Notes: generated from the sequence alone by a model not told the origin. A DNA stretch of 64,000 nucleotides from an uncultured Pseudomonadota bacterium (GCA_903929455.1 CAIYVA010000094.1:1-64000); one strand, 5' to 3'; counted from the first letter of the stretch, positions 28,402 to 37,941 are shown. Numbers and translations: made by a program.

Positions 28402-30698
28402 CCGACCGTCACCTCGCGGCACTTGAGGCGCCCCGTTCGGTGACGGCATCAGGCAGAGGACGGCGTCTGCTATTTACAATATTGCTAGGTGTCGGTGCAT
28501 CTGCAGCAATCGCATCTCTCGCCTTGCTGACGGCGTCTGCGCAAGACGCTCACTTTATAAAAGAGTTGCAGCCACTTTTACTTGCCTTCAACGTACTTGC
28601 GGCCTGCGTGCTGATCTCACTTATTAGTCGAAAGCTGTATGTGCTGATCAAGGATTACCGTCAACAGGTTCCCGGTTCTCGCATGAATGCGCGCGCCGTA
28701 CGTATGTTTAGCCTGCTGGCACTTGCGCCCATATTGGTTGTCTATCTATTTTCCGTCAATGCGATCAACCGGGGCATTGACAGTTGGTTTGATGTCAATA
28801 TTGGTGCAGGTCTAGATAATGCCTTGGCGCTTTCACGCGCTGCACTGTCGTTGAGAACGCGCGAATTTGGCGCCAACACCAAGGCTCTTGCGGCTGATTT
28901 AGCTGAAACGAGCAATCTTGAGTTGGTCGCGACTTTAGATCGCTATCGGCGGGTGGCCGGTGCATCGGAGCTAACCGTCATCGGTGATCATAGCCGCATC
29001 ATCGCGGCGAGCACAGATTTCTCCGCCGCATCTATTCCCACGCTGCCCGCTCGAGAGGTGTTACTACAGGCGCGACAAGGGCAAGTTTATCTAAGTTTAG
29101 ATCCGGTGCAGGGCGGAGGCTATCGTGTCTTAACAGCGCTGACTGTTGGCAATGACTCCTCAGGCGAGCCTCGTATCTTAGTGGCCAGCTACAGTGTCCC
29201 AGAGCAACTAGGCGCGCTGGCCGACGGTGTGCAAACCGCGTATGCCCAGTATGGGCAGCGCACCTACCAACGTCCTTATCTTAAATCTATCTTTGTACTG
29301 ACGCTTACGATCGTTCTTTTGCTGTCTGCACTAGGTGCTGTGTACGGCGCCTTTTATTGGGCGGCGCGTTTAGCCAAGCCTGTGCAAGACCTTATTGAAG
29401 GGACGCGCGCGGTCGGAGCGGGTGATTTAGACCGAACGCTCGAGCGCGCCTCGGACGACGAAATGGGGTTCTTGGTACACTCATTCAACAACATGACGCA
29501 GCGGTTAGCGCGTGCACGGTCAGATGCTGAGGATAACCGTAGCGCTGTCGATCAAGAGCGCGCGCGCTTAGCAGTGATTCTTGCGCGCATTTCGACAGGG
29601 GTCATATCGATTGATCGCGATTTCACGCTACGTACCGCCAATGCCGCCGCCTCGCATATTCTAGGCGTCAACTTACAGCCGTCGGTCGGCGTATCGTTGC
29701 AAGCCCACGCACCTGATAAGTCACTGATCTCGCAGTTTATTGCTGCGTGCCAACAACAGGTTGACGTCGGGCCTGCTGACTGGCGTATGCCTGTGCAGTT
29801 AGCCACTGACTCTGGCCGTCGTGAACTCATGGTGGCTTGCACTGAGTTGCCAGCGACCGAGGGCTCTGTCGCAGGTCTTGTCATCGTGTTCGATGACATC
29901 ACCGAGCTGCTAAAAGCGCAGCGAGATGCCGCGTGGGGCGAGGTCGCTCGCCGCTTGGCCCACGAAATCAAAAACCCACTGACCCCCATTCAACTATCAG
30001 CTGATCGCATGCGCCGTCGCCTCACCGGACAACTGAACCCGCATGATGCGGAGATATTAGAGAGCGCTACTAGCACCATCGTTCATCAGGTTGAGGCCAT
30101 GCGACAGATGGTGAATGCTTTTTCTGAATACGCTCGAGCGCCCGCGATGGACGTGGCGGCTTTTGACTTTAATCAGCTGGTACGAGAGGTGGCTGAGCTC
30201 TATCGCGCGCAAGGATTCGCGGCCGATGCGGGGCACATAATACACGTGGGCTTAACGCTCGATGAGGGCATCGGCCTGCTATTAGCCGACCGGGGTCGCG
30301 TACGGCAAATTTTAAATAACTTACTGACCAACGCTTTTGAAGCAGTCGACGCACGAGACGGTGCGTCCATTGCGATTGAGACTCATCTGGTGATAACGGA
30401 TGAGCACCCAGTAGCGGAATTAACTGTTACAGATAATGGACCCGGATTCCCAGCCGGTGTGATTGGGCAAGCGTTTGATCCCTATGTGACCACCAAGGCG
30501 AAGGGCACCGGATTGGGTCTCGCTATTGTTAAAAAAATTGTAGAAGAGCATGGTGGCCGTATCGAAGCGGATAATGTGACGGCGGGTGGGGCGCGGGTGC
30601 GCGTATGGTTGCCGTGTCCGGAACTAGGTCGTAGCCAAGGTCCCCTATCATCTGTTCGCGACGCGCGAACGACGGAGCGAAGGAGAGAACATCGATGA
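28398..30698 (+). CDS. ntrY: NtrY-type sensor histidine kinase
   Basis: A membrane sensor of 766 residues. Three hydrophobic segments lie near the N-terminus (within about residues 15-125), then a periplasmic domain of about 165 residues, a further helix (about 295-320), HAMP (LIEGTRAVGAGDLDR), a PAS domain, HisKA and HATPase_c. Catalytic boxes look intact: H box RRLAHEIKNPLTPIQLSADR, N box NNLLTNAFEA, G1 DNGPGFP and G2 GTGLGLAIVKK. The ATG at 28398 overlaps the upstream stop. It is coupled to ntrX. NtrYX systems respond to nitrogen or redox/oxygen signals in proteobacteria; the signal here is unknown. Confidence 0.93.
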   Translation: MTDRHLAALEAPRSVTASGRGRRLLFTILLGVGASAAIASLALLTASAQDAHFIKELQPLLLAFNVLAACVLISLISRKLYVLIKDYRQQVPGSRMNARAVRMFSLLALAPILVVYLFSVNAINRGIDSWFDVNIGAGLDNALALSRAALSLRTREFGANTKALAADLAETSNLELVATLDRYRRVAGASELTVIGDHSRIIAASTDFSAASIPTLPAREVLLQARQGQVYLSLDPVQGGGYRVLTALTVGNDSSGEPRILVASYSVPEQLGALADGVQTAYAQYGQRTYQRPYLKSIFVLTLTIVLLLSALGAVYGAFYWAARLAKPVQDLIEGTRAVGAGDLDRTLERASDDEMGFLVHSFNNMTQRLARARSDAEDNRSAVDQERARLAVILARISTGVISIDRDFTLRTANAAASHILGVNLQPSVGVSLQAHAPDKSLISQFIAACQQQVDVGPADWRMPVQLATDSGRRELMVACTELPATEGSVAGLVIVFDDITELLKAQRDAAWGEVARRLAHEIKNPLTPIQLSADRMRRRLTGQLNPHDAEILESATSTIVHQVEAMRQMVNAFSEYARAPAMDVAAFDFNQLVREVAELYRAQGFAADAGHIIHVGLTLDEGIGLLLADRGRVRQILNNLLTNAFEAVDARDGASIAIETHLVITDEHPVAELTVTDNGPGFPAGVIGQAFDPYVTTKAKGTGLGLAIVKKIVEEHGGRIEADNVTAGGARVRVWLPCPELGRSQGPLSSVRDARTTERRREHR

Positions 30699-32056
30699 GC
30701 ACTCCCCGAATTCTGGTTATAGACGATGAAGCTGATATTCGTAGCACGCTGCGTCAGGTACTCAGTGATGAGGGCTACACTGTTGAGGTGGCTGCGGACG
30801 CGGCAGCGGCACGGTCCGCGAGCATCGCGAACCCCCCCGACGTGATTTTTCTAGACATATGGATGCCTGATGTGGATGGCATCACGCTGTTGCGCGAGTG
30901 GCAAGCGCAGGGCGCTTTACGCTGTCCGGTGGTGATGATGTCGGGTCATGGCACGGTCGAGACTGCCGTGGAGGCGACCCGTTTGGGCGCATTCGACTTT
31001 GTCGAGAAGCCGCTGTCGCTCGCTAAACTACTCAGTGTCGTCGACCGAGCCCTTAAGGCATCGTTAAGCCAGCGGGGCTCGACGCTTGGATTTGTGCGCA
31101 CTGAGCTTGCGCCGGTGGGTAAAAGCCAGGTGATCCAGCAACTGCGCGTGCGAATGCAGCAATTGGCCAGTACGCGAAGTGGCGTGCTACTGGTTGGAGA
31201 AGTCGGTAGTGGTCGTGATGCATACGCGCGGTACTTGCACACCTTGAGTCCATTCAGTAGCGCTCCTTTTGTCACAGTGATCAGTGGCTCACTGAACGAC
31301 AGTGATGTGGCTAGACATCTGCGGGGCACCGAGCGCGATGGGCGCGTGGAGCCTGGCTTGTACGAGCAGGCGGCTGAGGGAACCCTGTACCTCAGTGGTG
31401 TCGATGGCCTGTCGCCGGAAGCTCAGCGTGTGCTTCTGGCCGATATTCAGGCCGGCGCATACACGCCCGTGAATAGCCTGCAGTCCAGACCGCTGGCTGT
31501 GCGCTTCGTGTGTAGTGTGTTGAGTAACACTGAAACGGCTACTGCCAGTCAATTTCTGCGCGATCTGATCGCTTATCTCAATTTGGTGACTGTCTCTGTA
31601 CCACCCCTGCGTGAGTATGCTGAGGATGTGCCTGATTTGCTGCGCCACTATGTTGATCAAGTGGCAGACGAGTATCGGCTGCCACTGCGGCGCTTCGGTG
31701 TCGCCGCGCAGAATAGATTGCGCAATTACCCATGGCCCGCCAATGTTCGCGAGTTACGCAATTTGGTTCATCGCCTGTTAGCCTCAGGTGGTGGCCCAGA
31801 AATTAGTTTGGCGGAGCTAGAAGGTGAGTTGACGCCGCAAGTGCATAGCCAAGAGGCGCTTGTGAAGCAAGACTTGCTCTCTCTTCCTTTGCGTGAAGCC
31901 CGCGAGGCATTCGAGCGCGCCTATCTACAGCAGCAGTTGCTGCTGTGTAATGGGAAAGTGGGCTTGCTTGCTAAGCGCGTTGGGATGGAGCGAACCCACC
32001 TGTATCGTAAGCTACGCGCCTTAGGTGTCGACTTTCGTCAGGGCTCCGAAGAGTAG
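30695..32056 (+). CDS. ntrX: NtrX-like response regulator with degenerate AAA+ domain
   Basis: A 453-residue regulator in the NtrC-family layout. The receiver is intact (phospho-acceptor D54 in IFLDIWMPD, Lys105 in EKP), and a C-terminal Fis-type HTH is present (LLAKRVGMERTHLYRKLRALG). The central AAA+ region is altered: the Walker A position reads GEVGSGRD (168-175) without the Lys, the Walker B position GTLYLSGVD (229-237) lacks the DE pair, and no GAFTGA loop occurs between them. It should not hydrolyse ATP or remodel sigma-54 polymerase, so it may act as a DNA-binding regulator of sigma-70 promoters. The frame is unbroken, and the start overlaps ntrY by 4 bp. Confidence 0.9.
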   Translation: MSTPRILVIDDEADIRSTLRQVLSDEGYTVEVAADAAAARSASIANPPDVIFLDIWMPDVDGITLLREWQAQGALRCPVVMMSGHGTVETAVEATRLGAFDFVEKPLSLAKLLSVVDRALKASLSQRGSTLGFVRTELAPVGKSQVIQQLRVRMQQLASTRSGVLLVGEVGSGRDAYARYLHTLSPFSSAPFVTVISGSLNDSDVARHLRGTERDGRVEPGLYEQAAEGTLYLSGVDGLSPEAQRVLLADIQAGAYTPVNSLQSRPLAVRFVCSVLSNTETATASQFLRDLIAYLNLVTVSVPPLREYAEDVPDLLRHYVDQVADEYRLPLRRFGVAAQNRLRNYPWPANVRELRNLVHRLLASGGGPEISLAELEGELTPQVHSQEALVKQDLLSLPLREAREAFERAYLQQQLLLCNGKVGLLAKRVGMERTHLYRKLRALGVDFRQGSEE

Positions 32057-32063
32057 GGTGACG

Positions 32064-32630
32064 TTAGTCGCCGACGCGGATCACTAGCGCATCGACATCC
32101 GACTGTCTTAACCGCGTGCGGATGCGGTTGAGATCATCCAGATTAGATATCGGACCAATGCGCACGCGCTGCCACGTATCGGTGTCGAGGGTGACCTGCT
32201 GTATTTTAGATTCGACGCCAATCAGAGCGAGTTTCGCGCGCCGCTGATCTGCTTCCGCGATGCTTTTAAACGAGCCGGCCTGCAGGATATAGGCGCCAGG
32301 GCGGGTCTCAGGAGCCGGCTTAATATCGCGACGCACGTCTTTTTCTTTCTCTGGGATGATCACCTCAAAGTTTTTGAGGCGATTATAAAAAGTGTACTCG
32401 GTGGCATTTGCATTTTGCTGCTCGTTAGATTCGTCACGTGCAGATTGCGGTGCGGGTTTCTTTGTCGGGGTGGCGACCGCCTCTGTAGGCGCTTTCGGTT
32501 TGTGTAGCCAAACGCCGCCGGCAACTGAGAGACCGATTGCTAAGCCAACGACAAGCCCAAGCCAGCCAGGAAAACCCGTATTGCCTGTACTACGTCGTAC
32601 CGTATTTTTTCTGTAGTCACGCATCGTCAC
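32064..32630 (-). CDS. SPOR-domain protein, FtsN-like
   Basis: A 188-residue protein with a short cytoplasmic N-terminus, one membrane helix (about residues 21-42, GWLGLVVGLAIGLSVAGGVW), a Pro/Ala linker and a C-terminal SPOR domain (about 110-186, YILQAGSFKSIAEADQRRAKL). SPOR domains bind denuded septal peptidoglycan, and the position after argS/priA matches ftsN-like genes in gammaproteobacteria. The start is GTG at 32630 (overlapping the argS stop) or ATG at 32624. It is convergent with ntrX, with 7 bp between stops. Confidence 0.87.
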   Translation of the reverse strand: MTMRDYRKNTVRRSTGNTGFPGWLGLVVGLAIGLSVAGGVWLHKPKAPTEAVATPTKKPAPQSARDESNEQQNANATEYTFYNRLKNFEVIIPEKEKDVRRDIKPAPETRPGAYILQAGSFKSIAEADQRRAKLALIGVESKIQQVTLDTDTWQRVRIGPISNLDDLNRIRTRLRQSDVDALVIRVGD

Positions 32631-34447
32631 ATCGTCTCGGGCGCTGATACGCCCAAAAGGCTAAGGCCGTTGTGTAGAACTTGCTGAGTGGCTACTGCCA
32701 GAGTGAGGCGCCCGTTACGTAAAGCAGCATCATCAACGATCGTACGATGCGCTGGATTCTCATTGCCGGCGGCATAAGCACCATGGAACTCTGTCGCCAA
32801 CTCGCGTAGGTAATTGACGACAGTGTGTGGCGCACGAGTCGCCGCAGCTAGCTCAAGGATCTCTGGGTATCTGGTGATCGCGACCATGAGTCGTCGTTCA
32901 TGCGCGGCATTAAGTAACGGCAGTGACTGTCGACCAACGACTGGATCATATTGATGACCTCGATCAGCCAGTTGCCGAAAGATGCTAGCGACTCGCGCGT
33001 GCGCATATTGAATATAGAAGACGGGATTTTCCGCCGTGCGGCTTTTTGCTAATTCTAGATCAAAGTCGAGTTGTTGATCATGTGAGCGCATGACGTAGTA
33101 AAAGCGACAGGCATCGTTTCCGACCTCTTGACGTAGTTGTCGCAATGTAACGAAGTTACCCTCACGCTTGCCCATGGCGATCTTCTCACCACCACGATGC
33201 AAATTGACTAACTGCAGCAAGACGACTTCGAGACAGTTTGGCGGCTCACCCATGGCCTGTAGCCCGGCCCGAACGCGCGCAACATAGCCGTGATGGTCGG
33301 CACCTAGGACGTCGATGAGTTGGTCGAATCCGCGCAGGCGCTTATCTAGATGATAGGCAATATCAGATGCAAAGTAGGTGCGCACGCCGTTTTCGCGTTC
33401 GATGACACGATCTTCGTCATCGCCGAAAGACTGAGCACGAAACCAAAGCGCGCCGTCTTTACGGTAGGTGTGATGGTGTACATCGAGCCGGTTGAAAGCT
33501 TCATCAATCGCGCCGCTAGTGGTCAGCGTTTTCTCCGAATACCATCGGTCAAAAGTGACGCCCATTTCGGCGAGATCTTCTCTGATGTCAGCCAGCATAC
33601 CGGTGAGCGAATGCTTCACAACTTGGTCAAAGCCATCGACCCCCAATAGGTGGCGTGCGCGCGTAATCAGCGCGTCGATGTAGGTGTCTTTGTCTCCGCC
33701 TTGAGGCTCATCTGGTGGCAGGTCAGCGAGTACGCTGTCGGCAGAGTGGCGTAAAGCGTGAGCCACCGACGACTCTAAGGCGGCTGCGATCGGCAGAAGG
33801 TACTCGCCCCGGTAGCCATTCGCCGGGAAGGGCACTTTTTCGCCAAGACGTTCGAGATAGCGAATCCAAATGCTGGCAGCCAGAATATCAACCTGTCTGC
33901 CAGCATCGTTAATATAAAACTCACGGCTGACCGTGTGACCGGCGGCGATCAGCAAGTTCGCCAGTGCCGCGCCATAGGCGGCGTGGCGACCGTGTCCTAC
34001 GTGCAAAGGCCCAGTGGGATTGGCGGAGACAAACTCGAGCAGGATTTTCTGACCGCTATTAGCTGGCTTTCGTCCGTAGTTCGCTGCTAAGTCAAGAAGC
34101 GACTCAATTTCGGCATGGTACGCCGCTGGAGTGAGGTGGAAATTGATGAAGCCAGGCCCTGCGATCTCCACTTTGGCGACTGCTGGGTCAGGCGGTATCA
34201 GGGCCATGATCATGGCAGCCAGTTGCCGTGGATTTTGGCGAGCGGCTTTTGCATGGCGCATGGCCACATTGGTGGCGTAATCGCCATGGCTTAGATCGCG
34301 GGTGCGCTCCAGTTCTGGTGGCATCGCGCGCAGCTCTTCACTCAGTAGGTCCTTGGGGAGCGCTGCCAGTGCCTGACTCACTAATTTTTCAAGCTGCGAT
34401 CTCAAGCGACTATCCGGTGGCTGCTGCCGAGCAAAAATGAGGAGCAA
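32627..34447 (-). CDS. argS: Arginyl-tRNA synthetase
   Basis: A class I aminoacyl-tRNA synthetase of about 606 residues that charges tRNA-Arg. It has an N-terminal Arg-tRNA recognition domain, the HIGH-like motif HVGHGRHAAYG in GPLHVGHG, a KMSKS-equivalent GKREGNFVTL, and a C-terminal DALR anticodon-binding domain ending LLGVSAPETM. No ATG is suitably placed; the frame begins with TTG at 34447, and another TTG about 12 codons later is possible, so the exact start is uncertain. It lies 58 bp after priA. Confidence 0.94.
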   Translation of the reverse strand: MLLIFARQQPPDSRLRSQLEKLVSQALAALPKDLLSEELRAMPPELERTRDLSHGDYATNVAMRHAKAARQNPRQLAAMIMALIPPDPAVAKVEIAGPGFINFHLTPAAYHAEIESLLDLAANYGRKPANSGQKILLEFVSANPTGPLHVGHGRHAAYGAALANLLIAAGHTVSREFYINDAGRQVDILAASIWIRYLERLGEKVPFPANGYRGEYLLPIAAALESSVAHALRHSADSVLADLPPDEPQGGDKDTYIDALITRARHLLGVDGFDQVVKHSLTGMLADIREDLAEMGVTFDRWYSEKTLTTSGAIDEAFNRLDVHHHTYRKDGALWFRAQSFGDDEDRVIERENGVRTYFASDIAYHLDKRLRGFDQLIDVLGADHHGYVARVRAGLQAMGEPPNCLEVVLLQLVNLHRGGEKIAMGKREGNFVTLRQLRQEVGNDACRFYYVMRSHDQQLDFDLELAKSRTAENPVFYIQYAHARVASIFRQLADRGHQYDPVVGRQSLPLLNAAHERRLMVAITRYPEILELAAATRAPHTVVNYLRELATEFHGAYAAGNENPAHRTIVDDAALRNGRLTLAVATQQVLHNGLSLLGVSAPETM

Positions 34448-34505
34448 AGTTTACCGGATTCTCGGCATGATTAGCCGGCTCATGCGGGGGCTGTAGATCA
34501 CAGAT

Positions 34506-36725
34506 TTAGGATACTTCTAGAGGATCCACATCCAATGTCCAGCGAACCCGCCGAGCACTAGGCAGTCGCTCCACAAGCGGTAGCCAGCGGTCTAGTAACT
34601 GATGCAATGGTGCTCTTTGGGCGCATTCCACTAAAAGCTGCGCACGGAATCGGTTGGCACGACGCTCCATAACGGCCGGGGCAGGGCCTAGTAGGCGTAC
34701 TTGCTGCCGTTCAGATATCGGTATTTGGTCGCGCGCTTCGGTTAAAAACAGTAGCGCCTGTTCGCGGGTAGTCGCTTCTGCCCGCAGAACGGCCAGTCGG
34801 CTAAAAGGTGGCCAGCCAGCCGCCGCTCGCTCTGCTAAGGCCGCATCCGCGAATCCTGAGTAACCGGATGCCAGTAGTCGTTGAAGCAATGGATGGTCAG
34901 GGCATGCGGTTTGAATCAGTACCTCGCCGGGCTTGTCTGCACGTCCGGCGCGTCCCGCGACTTGGACAATACTTTGTGCCAAGCGCTCAGCGGCTCGAAA
35001 GTCGGTGCCAAACAGTCCTTGGTCCGCATTGAGGATAACGACTAACGTCACATCAGGAAAATCATGACCTTTGGTGAGCATCTGAGTGCCCACGAGCAGT
35101 CTGGCCTCTTTGCTATGTACTCTGGCGAGTGCCGCCTCAATCTGCCCTCGGGTATGGATCGTGTCGCGATCAATGCGTACCACCGGAACGTGCGGAAAGA
35201 TCTCATCTAGCGCGTCTTCGATGCGCTCGGTGCCTTGTCCAACTGGGCGTAATTCAGTGGCGCAACTGGGACAGGCGTACGGAACCGGCTGCTGCGCGCC
35301 GCAGTGGTGACACACCAATTGATGATGTCGTAGATGAACCGTCATGCGGGCGTCGCAGGCCTGGCAGGGGGCGCTCCAGCGACAGCCAGGACAGAATAAG
35401 GTAGGCGCGTAACCGCGACGATTAAGATACAACAGTACCTGGTTGCCATCAGCTAAGTGACGCTGGATAGCAGCGACACTCGGGGTCGCCATGCCGTGGC
35501 GCTCCTCATGCACACGAAGATCGATAACTGATAGCTTGGGCGCGCCTGCCGCGCCGGTTCGCTCTGGCAGACTAATGAGTTGGTAGCGGTTGGTATTGGC
35601 TTGATGCAGACTTTCAAGCGCAGGTGTCGCCGAGCCTAAAATCACAGGAATACCATGCTGTTGTGCTCGACGTAAGGCGAGGTCGCGCGCGGAGTAGCGG
35701 AAGCCTTCCTGTTGTTTGTATGAGCTATCGTGCTCTTCGTCGATGATTAAGATGCCAGGTCGAGCCAATGGCACAAAGATGGCTGATCGCGTACCAATGA
35801 TGACTGGGGCCGCTCCTGATCGAGCGGCTCGCCACATCGCTAGGCGCTCAGTGTCGGTGATGCCCGAATGCAAGACGGCCAGTGGCACGGAGAAGCGCGC
35901 CTGAAAGCGTTCGATGGCTTGAGGCGTCAAGGCAATTTCAGGCACCAATACGAGCGCCTGTTCGCCACGCGCCAATACAGTTTCAATCACGCGCAGATAC
36001 ACTTCTGTTTTGCCACTGCCGGTCACGCCATGCAACAGGTATGGTGAAAAACTGCCCAGGCGCGCGCTGATCTCATCTACGGCGAGTGATTGCGCAGCCG
36101 TTAAAATATGACCTTGCGCCACGTTAGCCACAGTGGCTGCCAGAAGGGGCGATTCACGTTGAAATTGAGTGACCCAGCCGCGACTACTGAAATTACGCAA
36201 CGTGTCGCGAAACGCAGTGTCTCCCTGTGCCAGTTCCGTCTCCCCAATGGATTCACTGGTTTGTAAGATTGCCAATAAGGCGCGTTGCTTAGGTCCGAGT
36301 CGGGGTGTTTTGGTAATCGCATCGATTGCTTCAGGCAATAAGCGCCAGCGTGTCTCGCTGGCTGCTAACGGCGCACCGGCACGCAGTGCGGAAGGCAAGG
36401 CCGCAGCAAACGCTTCGCCAATGGGGTGGTGATAATAGTCAGCTGCCCACAGGACTAATTGCAGCGTGACCGGATCGAGCGCTGATTCCGTATCGAGTAC
36501 AGCGTGTGCGCGTTTTAGGCGATCGAGGGGCACGCTTGAGGTCGCTGCGATTCCTGCCACCACGCCGACAACGGATTGCTTGCCAAAAGGCACTCGCACT
36601 CGAAGACCCGGTTGGATTTGTGCGAAATCCGTGTCGGCGGGCGCCAAATAATCAAAAAGTCGTCGCAAGGGTGCATCAAGAGCCACTCTTAAGATCGGCT
36701 CGGCAACGGTGGCAAATAGTTCCAT
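34506..36725 (-). CDS. priA: Primosomal replication protein N' (PriA helicase)
   Basis: A 3'-5' superfamily 2 DNA helicase of 739 residues that restarts stalled replication forks. It has an N-terminal 3'-DNA-binding domain, Walker A GVTGSGKTEVYL (about residue 229), DEEHDSSYKQ, a zinc-binding insertion with paired cysteines (CPGC, CQAC, CHHC, CPSC), and helicase motifs GTQMLTKGHDFP and QVAGRAGR. Length and motifs are normal. It heads the minus-strand run priA-argS-SPOR. Confidence 0.96.
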   Translation of the reverse strand: MELFATVAEPILRVALDAPLRRLFDYLAPADTDFAQIQPGLRVRVPFGKQSVVGVVAGIAATSSVPLDRLKRAHAVLDTESALDPVTLQLVLWAADYYHHPIGEAFAAALPSALRAGAPLAASETRWRLLPEAIDAITKTPRLGPKQRALLAILQTSESIGETELAQGDTAFRDTLRNFSSRGWVTQFQRESPLLAATVANVAQGHILTAAQSLAVDEISARLGSFSPYLLHGVTGSGKTEVYLRVIETVLARGEQALVLVPEIALTPQAIERFQARFSVPLAVLHSGITDTERLAMWRAARSGAAPVIIGTRSAIFVPLARPGILIIDEEHDSSYKQQEGFRYSARDLALRRAQQHGIPVILGSATPALESLHQANTNRYQLISLPERTGAAGAPKLSVIDLRVHEERHGMATPSVAAIQRHLADGNQVLLYLNRRGYAPTLFCPGCRWSAPCQACDARMTVHLRHHQLVCHHCGAQQPVPYACPSCATELRPVGQGTERIEDALDEIFPHVPVVRIDRDTIHTRGQIEAALARVHSKEARLLVGTQMLTKGHDFPDVTLVVILNADQGLFGTDFRAAERLAQSIVQVAGRAGRADKPGEVLIQTACPDHPLLQRLLASGYSGFADAALAERAAAGWPPFSRLAVLRAEATTREQALLFLTEARDQIPISERQQVRLLGPAPAVMERRANRFRAQLLVECAQRAPLHQLLDRWLPLVERLPSARRVRWTLDVDPLEVS

Positions 36726-37128
36726 TATTTCTTTAATATCAAACAGTTACATCGACTTCGAGGTGCGCAGGGGCGCGACCGCCTGCGGCAGACACCCGCA
36801 GGTCAGCGCGGGCGCCTATGCCACGTTATACCGATGAGGGCGTAGGCTGTCAGCCTTGTCGGTGTCTGCTAGAACGACCAGGTGGCGCCGGATGTGCGCC
36901 CGGGCTGTCAGGGCGGCTCTGCTACGCTGTAAACCGTGCCGGCAGGAGGGACCAGCCAGTGTCCGTCGAGTGCTGCCATCCCGTCCATGTGATTAGGCGA
37001 GTGCAAGCCATGCGACAGCATCAGGTAATCGATCAGCGTGTTGATTGGTACACGCACATCGATCTATTCAAGGGGGTGCTACCCACTCCTTATCCCGTCG
37101 TCACGCCCGTGGCTCGTAGCGTCGTACC
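36726..37128. other. 403-bp intergenic region without a convincing gene
   Basis: This region separates priA from the small membrane protein gene. It is GC-rich near 36765-36815, with a perfect 7-bp hairpin (CCTGCGG / CCGCAGG, about 36782-36802) nested between GGCGC and GCGCC arms. A plus frame from 36818 to 37132 (104 codons) is open and overlaps the next gene's GTG, but it shows no family resemblance, unusual Cys/Arg content and no good ribosome site. It may hold the promoter of the downstream pair. In relatives an ECF sigma factor gene often precedes DUF3106 genes, and none is recognisable here. Confidence 0.5.
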
Positions 37129-37386
37129 GTGAGTCGTCTCACCCGCTCGGCTGATCCTGCATTTCGAGTGCCTAGCACTTGGTTACCGATTGCTGTGTTG
37201 GTGGTATCTGCTGCCCTCGCCATCGCCGTATGGATATCAAGACCAGCGCCATCAGCGACCTATGGCGCTGCAGAGATCAATACGATGCAAGATGCGGAGG
37301 TCCTAGCCTCACGTGAAGAACCCGATATCTACACTGAGGATCTCGCATTTTATGAATGGGCCAATGATGGCCAGGCTGGAAGATAA
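37129..37386 (+). CDS. Small single-pass membrane protein of unknown function
   Basis: An 85-residue protein starting with GTG. It has a short basic N-terminus, one hydrophobic helix at about residues 19-37 (WLPIAVLVVSAALAIAVWI), and an acidic tail ending in ASREEPDIYTEDLAFYEWA. The tail pattern, an E-D-L-x-F-Y-x-W motif, recurs in short proteins encoded before DUF3106 genes. It is directly followed by the DUF3106 gene with no gap. The role is unknown. Confidence 0.7.
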   Translation: MSRLTRSADPAFRVPSTWLPIAVLVVSAALAIAVWISRPAPSATYGAAEINTMQDAEVLASREEPDIYTEDLAFYEWANDGQAGR

Positions 37387-37941
37387 ATGCGTCACCTACA
37401 CATCTCAGCAGACTGGTGGCATCCGTCAGCGCTACGTGATTCGGCGATAGTTAACGCCGCGCTAACCTGCGCTCAGATACTGCTTGCCATACTCTTTTTA
37501 GTTTCTCTACCCGTACAAGCCAGCGACTCTGTGCCGCCCGGCATTGACTGGTCTGCACTCACAGTAGCGCAGCAAAACTCACTGCATCGCTTTCAGGATC
37601 GATGGAGTCAGTTGCCGCCTGACCGCCAGACCAGCCTCGCAGAGGGCACGCAGTACTGGTTAACCATGACACCTGCACAGCGCGCCCATATGCAAGAGCA
37701 GTTGCAACGTTGGCACAGTCTGCCACCTGAACAGCGCAGCGTGATGCTAGATCGCGTACGCGAGTTTCGGGCGCTATTGCCCCCAGTTCAACAACGGGTG
37801 CGCGACCAGTTCCAGCGCTTTTCTCGTCTGTCCCCTGAACGGCGTGAACAGCTAAAAGTACGCTGGCGTGCCCTGACGCCACAACAACGGAGCGCCGCCA
37901 GTGCGCCACTGCAGCGAATGCCGGCCACCCATGGCGATTAA
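37387..37941 (+). CDS. DUF3106 family exported protein with PEQR repeats
   Basis: A 184-residue protein with a hydrophobic N-terminal signal region (about residues 20-45, ending LPVQASDS). The rest is a run of about five imperfect 20-residue helical repeats with the core W/F-x-x-L-P/T-P-x-x-R, for example LPPEQRSVMLDRVREFRAL and LSPERREQLKVRWRALTP. This is the DUF3106 signature. The function is unknown; periplasmic location is inferred. It is paired with the small membrane protein gene just upstream. Confidence 0.85.
   Translation: MRHLHISADWWHPSALRDSAIVNAALTCAQILLAILFLVSLPVQASDSVPPGIDWSALTVAQQNSLHRFQDRWSQLPPDRQTSLAEGTQYWLTMTPAQRAHMQEQLQRWHSLPPEQRSVMLDRVREFRALLPPVQQRVRDQFQRFSRLSPERREQLKVRWRALTPQQRSAASAPLQRMPATHGD

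Noticed and set aside
36818-37132. 104-codon plus-strand frame before the small membrane protein gene
   Set aside because: Cys/Arg-rich composition, no family resemblance, no ribosome site; only its 4-bp overlap with the next start speaks for it. Kept as a remark, not as a gene.
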